Position numbers and translations under genes: made by a program. The notes beneath the pieces are model-generated. The model had not been told where the DNA came from. It worked only from the letters and a program-made list of their open reading frames with translations, and made no database searches. DNA of 49,250 nt from Acidobacteriota bacterium (GTDB taxonomy: Bacteria > Acidobacteriota > Vicinamibacteria > Vicinamibacterales > SCN-69-37), in contig JABMNV010000225.1 in assembly GCA_013203475.1 (NCBI GenBank), positions 1 through 49,250 of the forward strand, read 5' to 3'. Positions 33,662 to 41,364 of the stretch are shown piece by piece. Position 1 is the stretch's first letter, and each line of letters begins with the position of its first letter.

Positions 33662-36073
33662 TCAGTACAACAGATACTTTGCCCTGAGTCGGCGCCAGCG
33701 GGCCTCCGCGCCGCTCCAAGACGAGGCAATCGCTGCCGGATCGTCGCCGGACGTGAGTCGCGCCAGCCCGGACGCGGATCCAAACAGGCGCGTTGCCGAC
33801 TCAATCTCGAACTGCCCCGGAAAGAGCGTCAACAGCGCCGACGCCATCTCCACGCCTACACGTACGGGCCGGACCACATCGCGATCGGTGACCACGACAA
33901 ACACGCCCTGGCAGAGTTCGTTCGCAAACTTGCTCGCCACTGGCGTGAACTGTTCCGGATAGAAGCGCACACCCGGTATCGCCCGCGCGTTGAGCGCGGC
34001 CGCGAGGCGGACCCCATCAATCCACGGCGCACCGATGTGCTCAAACGGCGTATCGGTGCCGCGTCCGACGGAAAGATTCGTGCTCTCGAACGACGCGATG
34101 CCCGTGTAGAGCGTGGCCGCGTACAGGTTCCGCATGTTCGGCGATGGGCCGATCCACATCAGCCCGGTCTCGTCAAACCAGGCGTCGCGACGCCAGTGCC
34201 GCATGGCGACCACGGTCAGGTCCGCGCCGATCTTCTTCTCCGCGTTGAACAGCGACGCCAGTTCCCCAAGCGTCATCCCGTGGCGGGTGGGCATGGCGGG
34301 CAGATACCCGATGAAGCTGACGGCGTCAGGATCCAACGACGGTCCTTCGATCGACACGCCCCCGATCGGGTTCGGTCGGTCCAACACAAAGACCTTGATC
34401 TTGCGCGGCGCGGCCTCCTCCATCACATAGGCCATGGTGGTCATGTAGGTGTAGAAGCGCGCGCCCACATCCTGCAGGTCGATCACGATCGCGTCGAGAC
34501 CGGCAAGCATGTCAGCGGTGGGGCGGCGGGTCTCGCCATAGAGCGAGTAAATCGGCAGGCCTGTCGTCTCGTCGCGTGCCGAAGGGACAGTCGCGTCGAG
34601 TACGCCACGGATGCCGTGTTCGGGACTAAAGAGCGCGACAAGTGTCACGTCAGGTGCGGCCGCCAGCACATCAATCGTCGGAACGCCGTCGCTGGCGCGC
34701 CCGGTGTGATTGGTGAGCACTCCCACGCGAAGCCCCTTGAGGGCCGAAAAATCTGTCGCGCGTAACACGTCGATACCGGTCTGCACTGGCCGGTACGTCG
34801 GCGCAGGCACCGCCCGCGTCTGCGAATCAAACGTCCTCCGCGTCGCGGGAAAGCCGGTGGCCGGCAACGCGGTGAAGGCCGATGCCGCGATGGTCGCCAC
34901 TCGAGCCCGCACGGGAGTGACGTCTCCTTTGCCGTCGGGGTGCACCCGATTCGACATGAAGACCACGAACACCTGTGTGGCTGGATCCACCCAGATGGAC
35001 GTTCCTGTGAAACCCGTATGTCCGAAGGACCCGGTCGGAAGCAGCTCTCCCCGGTTACTCGAAAATGCCGAGTCGATATCCCAACCAAGTCCACGGACAT
35101 TGCTTTCGTCCACGGGCGTTGAAGGACTGGTCATCCGTGCCACGGTCAGCGGCGAGAGGATGCGCACGCCGTCAAGCTCTCCTCCGCGCAACAGCATGCG
35201 GGCGAAGCGGGCCGTGTCATCCGCCGTGCTGAAGAGTCCTGCGTGACCCGCCACGCCACCCATGCGCCTCGAGGTGGGGTCATGCACCGTCCCTCGGAGC
35301 ATCTCGGCACCAGGGCCGGCACATGGCCAGCCGTACGGCGTGCAGACTTCTGTCGGCGCAATGCGCGCACCCAGGCCGGCTGACGGCTTGAACATCGTGT
35401 CGTGCATTCCGAGCGGATCGAACAGGCGTGACGCGACGAATGCCTCAAACGGCTGTCCACTGACGCGCGCGACGATCTCGGCCAGGAGGAAGAAGCCAAT
35501 GTCGCTGTAGACAAATCGGCTCCCGGGTACCGCGGTCAACACCTCTTCGGTGGCCAACTCGATGCCGGCGTCATAACCCACCCAGGGATCACCCAGATCC
35601 ACGTCAGGCCGCAGACCGGACATGTGCGTCATCAAGTGACGCACGGTCACGCGGCCTTTGCCGTACTTGGCGAAGTCAGGAATGAACGACGCCACGGAAT
35701 CGTTGAGGCGAATCTTGCCGTCCTCCACGAGCATCATGACGGCGGTGGTGGTCGCCATCACCTTGGTCAGTGACGCCATGTCGAAAATGGTGTCGAGCGT
35801 CATCGGCTCCACAGTCGGAACGAGCGCACGATTCCCATAGGCCTTGCGAAAGACGATTGCGTCCCCGCGGCCCACGAGAACTACCGCGCCCGGGAGCTTC
35901 TGATCGGCAATCGCCTCAGCGACCACCTCGTCAATCTTCTCCAACCGCGCGGCGTCGAGGCCGTCGCTGGCAGAGCCAACCGCCTGAGCGAGGGGCACCC
36001 GGTGGGCATGGAGGGCCACGAGGGCCGAAAACAGACACCAAACTAGCCGGCGAGAGGTCGTGGCACGGATCAT
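33662..36073 (-). CDS. Fused serine beta-lactamase-like / NamZ (DUF1343) exo-muramidase
   Basis: An 803-residue exported fusion. A signal peptide (1-30) precedes a class C beta-lactamase-like domain (about 40-385) with the active-site pair Ser101-x-x-Lys104 in MASLTKV, Tyr189 in VYSDIG, and HTGFTGTS as third element. The C-terminal half (about 425-803) is DUF1343, now known as NamZ-type exo-beta-N-acetylmuramidase (GH171). Its marks are GVLTNHTGR, LFSPEHGIRG, IDLQDVGARFYTY, VFVLDRPNPIGG and GPSPNMRNLY. NamZ releases terminal MurNAc from peptidoglycan fragments. The first domain could be a carboxypeptidase or esterase acting on muropeptides, so the fusion fits cell-wall recycling. TAACAT lies six bases before the ATG, giving a leaderless-type start. 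Confidence 0.92.
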   Translation of the reverse strand: MIRATTSRRLVWCLFSALVALHAHRVPLAQAVGSASDGLDAARLEKIDEVVAEAIADQKLPGAVVLVGRGDAIVFRKAYGNRALVPTVEPMTLDTIFDMASLTKVMATTTAVMMLVEDGKIRLNDSVASFIPDFAKYGKGRVTVRHLMTHMSGLRPDVDLGDPWVGYDAGIELATEEVLTAVPGSRFVYSDIGFFLLAEIVARVSGQPFEAFVASRLFDPLGMHDTMFKPSAGLGARIAPTEVCTPYGWPCAGPGAEMLRGTVHDPTSRRMGGVAGHAGLFSTADDTARFARMLLRGGELDGVRILSPLTVARMTSPSTPVDESNVRGLGWDIDSAFSSNRGELLPTGSFGHTGFTGTSIWVDPATQVFVVFMSNRVHPDGKGDVTPVRARVATIAASAFTALPATGFPATRRTFDSQTRAVPAPTYRPVQTGIDVLRATDFSALKGLRVGVLTNHTGRASDGVPTIDVLAAAPDVTLVALFSPEHGIRGVLDATVPSARDETTGLPIYSLYGETRRPTADMLAGLDAIVIDLQDVGARFYTYMTTMAYVMEEAAPRKIKVFVLDRPNPIGGVSIEGPSLDPDAVSFIGYLPAMPTRHGMTLGELASLFNAEKKIGADLTVVAMRHWRRDAWFDETGLMWIGPSPNMRNLYAATLYTGIASFESTNLSVGRGTDTPFEHIGAPWIDGVRLAAALNARAIPGVRFYPEQFTPVASKFANELCQGVFVVVTDRDVVRPVRVGVEMASALLTLFPGQFEIESATRLFGSASGLARLTSGDDPAAIASSWSGAEARWRRLRAKYLLY

Positions 36074-36079
36074 GAGCGA

Positions 36080-36085
36080 ATGTTA
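36080..36085 (-). promoter_or_regulatory. -10 box of a leaderless-type promoter
   Basis: Minus-strand TAACAT ends exactly six bases before the ATG at 36073. The divergent VWA gene starts 28 bases beyond the box and has GGAGG at 36096-36100. Confidence 0.45.
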
Positions 36086-36112
36086 TCCTGACGCTGGAGG
36101 TCACGACACACG

Positions 36113-37048
36113 ATGAAAACGTTTTCGATCCGTTCCCGGACGCTGGTTCCCCTCGCGAGCCTGATTGGGCTGGCTGTCATTTTTGCGCCACTGCTGTCTG
36201 CAACGGTTCAGGACGAAAAGACCTTATACCTGTCTGCTCTCGACACAGACGGTCAGTCAGTGACGAATCTGACGTTAGGCGACATCCTCATTCGTGAGGA
36301 CAATCAAGACCGTGAGGTCGTGAGCGTCACGCGAGCGACAGAGCCGATGGCGATCGTCATCCTGGCGGACACGACAAAAGAATCCGGCACTACCGGACTG
36401 ATGTCTCGACAGGACACGATCTCGGGCTCGGCCGAACTGATCCGCGATATTCGGACCGCGCTGACGGGCTTCGTGAACGCGATCTCGGTCGGGAGTCCTG
36501 AATCGACGATGGAGTTGATGGAGTTTGGGCAGGCCGCGATCACGGTGACCCGGATGACGTCTGACGTCGCTGATCTCGAAAAGGGCATCAAGCGACTGTA
36601 TCCAAAGATCGACGCGGCGTCCGTCCTGCTGGAAGGCATCGTGGAGGCAAGCAAGACGCTCGCGAAAGTCAAGACGCCTCGTCGGGTGATCATGATTCTC
36701 AACATCGAACCTGGCGACGAACAAAGCCGGCAGGATCCCAGAAAGATGAGCGACGAGATGGCCAAGGGAGGCGCCTCACTCTGGGCCGTCTCGCTGCAGA
36801 AGGGCACGCTGAAGAATGAACTCCGTGGCGTCGTGCTCGCTGACCTGGCGAAGAACACGGGGGGGCGACGTGAGTTCATTGTCGGCCAGTCGGCACTCAA
36901 GGACGTCTTCGAGGAATATGCCGACAATCTGCTGTCGCAGTACGCGGTCACATACCTGCGTCCCGCGGGCCAGACGCCACGCCTGGTGCAGGTCGGCGTC
37001 ATGCGCCAGGGCCTGAGTCTGCACGCCAACATCTTCGCGCCCAAATAG
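36113..37048 (+). CDS. Secreted VWFA-related protein with degenerate metal site
   Basis: A 311-residue exported protein of the VWFA-related family. A signal peptide covers about residues 12-31. LYLSALDTDGQSV and DILIREDNQDREV make the N-terminal beta domain. The VWA domain starts IVILADTTKES, where the DxSxS metal motif has become D-T-T-K-E; binding through a metal is therefore doubtful. RRVIMILNIEPGDE replaces the usual TDG strand. The C-terminus SQYAVTYLRPAGQTP is a family hallmark. GGAGG lies 12 bases before the ATG. A TPR-bearing alkaline-phosphatase-superfamily gene follows 15 bases after the stop, a pairing that recurs downstream. Confidence 0.82.
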   Translation: MKTFSIRSRTLVPLASLIGLAVIFAPLLSATVQDEKTLYLSALDTDGQSVTNLTLGDILIREDNQDREVVSVTRATEPMAIVILADTTKESGTTGLMSRQDTISGSAELIRDIRTALTGFVNAISVGSPESTMELMEFGQAAITVTRMTSDVADLEKGIKRLYPKIDAASVLLEGIVEASKTLAKVKTPRRVIMILNIEPGDEQSRQDPRKMSDEMAKGGASLWAVSLQKGTLKNELRGVVLADLAKNTGGRREFIVGQSALKDVFEEYADNLLSQYAVTYLRPAGQTPRLVQVGVMRQGLSLHANIFAPK

Positions 37049-37063
37049 CTGGCGCGACAACAG

Positions 37064-39181
37064 GTGGGTTCGAAGAACAGCGGCACGGCAGCCGGTCTCG
37101 CGGCCATCGCCGTCATTGGCGTCACAGGGTGGTGGTGGTTCACGCGCGGGCCGGTGTACACCCTCGTACAGGACGCCAATCAGAACGTCCTGCTCATCAC
37201 CATCGATACGCTCCGAGGCGACGCCCTGGGCGCGGATGGCGGGCAAGCGGCCACACCGAACCTCGACCGACTGGCGGCCGGGGGCGCGCGCTTCACGTTT
37301 GCGCACGCCCATGCGGTCGTCACTCTTCCTTCTCACACGTCCATCCTGACGGGACAGTTGCCGTACGAACACGGGATGCGCGACAACAGCGGATTCCGCG
37401 TCAAGGACGGCACCGAGACGCTCGCAACCAGGCTCAAACGCCTCGGCTTCGCTACCGGGGCGTTTGTGGGCGGCTTTCCACTCACCAAACGATTCGGACT
37501 CTCGCCGGGCTTTGACATCTACGACGATCAAATCCCTGAGCTCAAGGGCGACGTCACGTTCACGATGCCTGAGCGGCCGGCGAACGAAGTGGTCGAGCGC
37601 GCGCTGGCGTGGATCGACCGAACACCGGACAAATTTTTTGGCTGGGTGCATGTCTTTGATGCGCACTCGCCGTACACGCCACCGGCCGAGTTCGCGGGGC
37701 AGTATGCGCGACCGTACGACGGCGAAGTCGCCTGGGTCGACTCAGCCCTGGGGCCCCTCCTCGACCGGCTCTCCACGCTCTCGCGGCCGACGCTGGTCAT
37801 CGTGACCGCGGACCACGGCGAGAGCCTCGGCGAACACGGCGAAGCCACCCACGGCATGTTCGCCTACGAGGCCACGCTTCACGTGCCGCTCATCATGGCG
37901 ACGGTGACACCAGGTGGGCGCTCGCAGGGCCGCGTCATTACCTCACCGGTCCGGCATATCGACATCGCTCCGACCGTCATGGACGCTGTCGGAGAGCCCG
38001 CCGACCCGGCGTGGTTGGGCGCCTCCCTCCGATCGGTCATCGCGCAAGGCGACGGCCCCGACCGGCCCAGTTATTTTGAGTCGATGACCTACAACCTCGT
38101 GCGCGGCTGGGCACCACTCCGAGGTGTCCTCCAGGACCGCACGAAGTACGTTGACCAGCCAATCCCGGAAGTCTATGACCTGGCGACCGACCCAACCGAA
38201 CTCCGGAATCTGGCCTCGGCAGACACCCAGCGGCTGCAGGTGCTGACCAACCTGCTGGGCACATTCAACACCGCACCACCAGACAGGCCCGGCGCCGAAA
38301 CGGTGGAGGTGTCTGCAGCCTTGCGATCACTTGGCTACGCCTCGGGCAGTGCCCCCGCACGCGACGTCTACACCGAAGCCGACGATCTCAAGAATCTGGT
38401 GGGGATTGATCAGGCATTGCATCGAGCGTCAGAACTGTTCAAGACGGGTCAGACGGCCGACGGCATCGCCCTGTTGCAAAGCGCCATCGAGCGCCGACCG
38501 GATACGGCAGACGCGTACATCTCTCTCGCCTACGCGTTCTGGGAATCTGGCCAGTTGGCGCCTGCGATTCAGACGCTGGAAGACGGACTCAACAGCAGCG
38601 CGCCCGATCGCGACATTCGCATCCGCCTGGGGATCTACCTCGCCGAGAGCGGTACGAACATCCCCAAGGCCATCGCGCTCCTGGAAACGTTGCCCGACAC
38701 GGACGTCGAAGGCTTGAACGGCCTGGGTTTAGCCTACGGTGGGGCCGGTCGATACCAGGACGCCATCGCCACGTTCAAGAAGATCCTGATCCTCGATTCC
38801 ACAAACGGACTCGCCAATCAGAACATTGCGGCGATGCTGATGCAGGAAGCGGAGCGAACGCCCGCACTGCGCGGGACACGACTACGCGAAGCGGAAGGGT
38901 ATGCACGACAGGCCCTCGACAACGACCCGTCGCTCGCCAAAGGGTTCACCACACTGGGCGTCATTCTCGCGCAGACCAATCGTCAGGCAGACGCGATCGA
39001 GAGTTTGAAGCGCGCCGTGCAGCTCGACCCGTCAGAATTCGACGCGCTCTACAACCTTGTGGTCCTTCTGGCCGAATCGGGCCGCATCGACGAGGCGCGG
39101 CCCTACGCCCGCCAGTTCGTCGCGACGGCGACGCCCTCGTTCTACGGCGAGGCCATCGAGCAGCTGCGCAACATTAGATAG
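37064..39181 (+). CDS. Membrane-anchored sulfatase-like enzyme with C-terminal TPRs (copy 1)
   Basis: A 705-residue protein of the alkaline phosphatase superfamily. One membrane helix (about 9-26) anchors a periplasmic catalytic domain (about 40-400). Metal ligands are Asp48 in LLITIDTLR, Asp250 and His251 in VTADHGESLGEHGE, and His263 in THGMFAYE. At the nucleophile position, TLPSHTSILTG, there is Thr87 instead of the Cys or Ser that becomes formylglycine, and His91 replaces the following Arg. A true sulfatase is thus unlikely; a Thr nucleophile is used by phosphoethanolamine and phosphoglycerol transferases of this superfamily. TPR repeats fill about 440-705. A GTG starts it 15 bases after the VWA stop. 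A close paralogue lies at 41365. Confidence 0.88.
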   Translation: MGSKNSGTAAGLAAIAVIGVTGWWWFTRGPVYTLVQDANQNVLLITIDTLRGDALGADGGQAATPNLDRLAAGGARFTFAHAHAVVTLPSHTSILTGQLPYEHGMRDNSGFRVKDGTETLATRLKRLGFATGAFVGGFPLTKRFGLSPGFDIYDDQIPELKGDVTFTMPERPANEVVERALAWIDRTPDKFFGWVHVFDAHSPYTPPAEFAGQYARPYDGEVAWVDSALGPLLDRLSTLSRPTLVIVTADHGESLGEHGEATHGMFAYEATLHVPLIMATVTPGGRSQGRVITSPVRHIDIAPTVMDAVGEPADPAWLGASLRSVIAQGDGPDRPSYFESMTYNLVRGWAPLRGVLQDRTKYVDQPIPEVYDLATDPTELRNLASADTQRLQVLTNLLGTFNTAPPDRPGAETVEVSAALRSLGYASGSAPARDVYTEADDLKNLVGIDQALHRASELFKTGQTADGIALLQSAIERRPDTADAYISLAYAFWESGQLAPAIQTLEDGLNSSAPDRDIRIRLGIYLAESGTNIPKAIALLETLPDTDVEGLNGLGLAYGGAGRYQDAIATFKKILILDSTNGLANQNIAAMLMQEAERTPALRGTRLREAEGYARQALDNDPSLAKGFTTLGVILAQTNRQADAIESLKRAVQLDPSEFDALYNLVVLLAESGRIDEARPYARQFVATATPSFYGEAIEQLRNIR

Positions 39182-39186
39182 GTTCG

Positions 39187-41313
39187 TCAGATCACGCCCG
39201 GTTTCACCTGAAACGTCTTCTGGAGTGTGCCCAAGACCGTCTCGCCCAGGCGAACGGTGGCTCGAATCGTATAGGACCCAGGTTCCAACAGGTCAGTGGA
39301 AAACTCGGCGCCGGCGCGTTGAATGCCGTTCATGTTCTGCGCCACCACTTCCCGCTCGTCGACGGGCTCGGTTTCTCCGGCCCTGGAGATGGTCCACGCC
39401 ACAAAGATGTCTCCTGCCGGAGTGGTCTCTCCAGCTGGATAGAGCTCCATGCTCGCAATCAAGCTCGTCGTCCCGGCCGGCAGCGCCTCGAGTGTGAGCG
39501 GATGGGCCTGGCCGCGTTCATCAACCCAGGCCGCCAGCACATCGCTCGAGACAAACGGGCCGAGTGTCGGCAGGGCGGCGTCGAGCGGAACTTCGATCGA
39601 GCCCAGGTTGCCCTCAGCATCGGCTGCGGCAAACCGAAGACGATAGGCCCCGGAAGCCACGGGCAACACAAACGAGATCGTGAACGGTTGCCCACTGGGC
39701 TGGGCGGGAAGCTCGCGACGGCCGTTGGTGAGCTGGCCGGATCCATCGACAAGGCCGTACATCGTGATCAGGGGACCGTTGATCGAGGCCGGAATCTCGA
39801 CGTCCACCACGACCTCGAGTGCCATCGCACCGCCCGGACGCGTCGAGACATTTTGCGAACGGCGGATCACCGTGCCGAGTTCAATCGGCACACCAAAGTG
39901 CGGAGTCCCGCTTCGGATGGCGCTTGCGAGTTGCTCGTCAATCGTCGGTGGCGCAATTTCCTTCGGGGCTTCGGGCTCGGGAACAACGGCAATGCGATTG
40001 GCCGCCACCGTCACGCCGCGGCGATTCTTCACTTTGGCCTCGACCTCAAACTCCCGGCCTACGGACGTCTCGGGCAGCGCCTGCACACCGAGGCGGTACA
40101 CCGCCGACCCCGCTCGAATGACGCGATCAAAGAACGGGTCGGGGTCACCAATGATGCGGTACAGCTGTCCTCCGGCCATTTCGGTGGCCGTCGCCGCGCC
40201 ATCCAAGAGCAGCTTGCCGTCCTCGCGACGACGTTGGGGCATGCCAAGGTCGGCCTGGACGGTCGCAGAGCCATCAAGGGCCATGACCCGACGCCCCTCG
40301 TCGCCCATGTTCAGGTCCGGCTCCTCCACCATGACGCTAATCCGCACGCCTGCGCGCGCGGCGGCCAACGCCACAGGTTTGAGTGGTGCCACTTCCGCAC
40401 CGACGGCCAGACCGTCGGTGATGACGACCAATTGCTTGAAGCCAGGCGCATCGCTCATGGACTCGATCACGGACGTCAACACCGAGGCCTGCTGAGCCAC
40501 AATCGCCTTGGTGAACGTGGCGGTCCGTCGAGCCTGTCGCACCACTGCCGTGACGCAGTCGTTCTCGCCCGTCAGGACACTGATGTTCTGGCTGTCTACC
40601 AGCGATCGGTCTCCGTTAAAACACTCCATCGCGATCACGTCCCTCAACATGCCCAGGTCACCATGGTCGATCGCGAGTGCCTGCGCCACGCCGACGGCAG
40701 AATCGGGTGTGCCATCATTCCGCCCTCCGGCTGGTTCGCTCGGCGAAAACGACCGCGGGTCCGTCGCACTCCCCACGGCTCGGCTGAGCGCGTCGAGCAC
40801 GACCGGACGGTCGAGCGTCGGATTGACGATGTGGGTACCACTGGACGTGGCAAACCCGATGTAGTCACGTGCCGGCAGACCTTTCACAAATCGTTGAGCC
40901 CCGTGTAACAAGGCACGACCGCGCGTGGGTGACATCGACAGGTCGTCGAGCAGGAACACAAAGACCCGCGGATCAGGCATCGGCACGCTCTCGTTGCTGA
41001 ACACGGGCCGCTCGGGGAAGACACCGTCGGCTGAAGCGGCTGCGGCCGGTGCGGCGAGTTCAGCGGGGCCAAGTTCGACGAAGGACACGATCTTCACCGG
41101 CTGCACCCGGCCGTCAAGCTTGATTTCGAAATCGTCGGCCGTCAGTCCTGGTACTGGACGGCTGTCGCTATCAAGCACCGTCACGTCGATCGTGACCAGA
41201 TCCACTGTGCCTCTAAATGTGGGCCGTTCTTGCTGCTGGGCGCCTTGCTGAGCACCGGAGACGGTCACGGCCAATCCCAGCATCACGCCGAGCACTCTCA
41301 ATAGTCTGTGCAT
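39187..41313 (-). CDS. Large secreted VWFA-related protein
   Basis: A 708-residue exported VWA protein, about twice the size of its relatives here. After a signal peptide (1-21) come PTFRGTVDLVTIDVTVLDSD and LTADDFEIKLDGR, the family's N-terminal beta domain. The VWA domain has FVFLLDDLSMS, which retains D-x-S-x-S, and FKQLVVITDGLAVG. An insert contains two cysteines (MECFNGD and ENDCVTAV). The C-terminal 270 residues are additional beta-sandwich-like sequence (RLRFAAADAEGNLGSIEVPL, SYTIRATVRLGETVLG). The ATG at 41313 begins the signal and has GGGAGA upstream. It is inserted in opposite orientation between the two sulfatase-like/TPR genes, with stops five bases from copy 1. Confidence 0.88.
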   Translation of the reverse strand: MHRLLRVLGVMLGLAVTVSGAQQGAQQQERPTFRGTVDLVTIDVTVLDSDSRPVPGLTADDFEIKLDGRVQPVKIVSFVELGPAELAAPAAAASADGVFPERPVFSNESVPMPDPRVFVFLLDDLSMSPTRGRALLHGAQRFVKGLPARDYIGFATSSGTHIVNPTLDRPVVLDALSRAVGSATDPRSFSPSEPAGGRNDGTPDSAVGVAQALAIDHGDLGMLRDVIAMECFNGDRSLVDSQNISVLTGENDCVTAVVRQARRTATFTKAIVAQQASVLTSVIESMSDAPGFKQLVVITDGLAVGAEVAPLKPVALAAARAGVRISVMVEEPDLNMGDEGRRVMALDGSATVQADLGMPQRRREDGKLLLDGAATATEMAGGQLYRIIGDPDPFFDRVIRAGSAVYRLGVQALPETSVGREFEVEAKVKNRRGVTVAANRIAVVPEPEAPKEIAPPTIDEQLASAIRSGTPHFGVPIELGTVIRRSQNVSTRPGGAMALEVVVDVEIPASINGPLITMYGLVDGSGQLTNGRRELPAQPSGQPFTISFVLPVASGAYRLRFAAADAEGNLGSIEVPLDAALPTLGPFVSSDVLAAWVDERGQAHPLTLEALPAGTTSLIASMELYPAGETTPAGDIFVAWTISRAGETEPVDEREVVAQNMNGIQRAGAEFSTDLLEPGSYTIRATVRLGETVLGTLQKTFQVKPGVI

Positions 41314-41352
41314 AATCAACTCTCCCACAACCTGACCCAAGGGTCCTCTCGG

Positions 41353-41358
41353 TATAGT
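41353..41358 (+). promoter_or_regulatory. -10 box of a leaderless-type promoter
   Basis: TATAGT lies exactly six bases before the ATG at 41365, in the 51-base spacer with the divergent large VWA gene. Confidence 0.55.
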
Positions 41359-41364
41359 AAGCGC

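Noticed and set aside
36081-36086. Second overlapping -10 pair (TGTTAT) for the VWA gene at 36113
   Set aside because: The second base is G rather than A and the spacing to the ATG is 26 bases, so it does not match the pattern at 5744-5751.
37330-37365. Formylglycine sulfatase active site
   Set aside because: The sequence TLPSHTS has Thr and His where the sulfatase motif needs Cys/Ser and Arg.
36776-37666. 296-codon minus-strand open frame across the VWA/sulfatase-like junction
   Set aside because: It is antisense to two well-supported genes and shows no recognisable domain.
39319-40908. 529-codon plus-strand open frame opposite the large VWA gene
   Set aside because: No homology, signal or promoter; the minus-strand frame has clear VWA and signal-peptide features. 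It is a shadow frame of GC-rich coding DNA.
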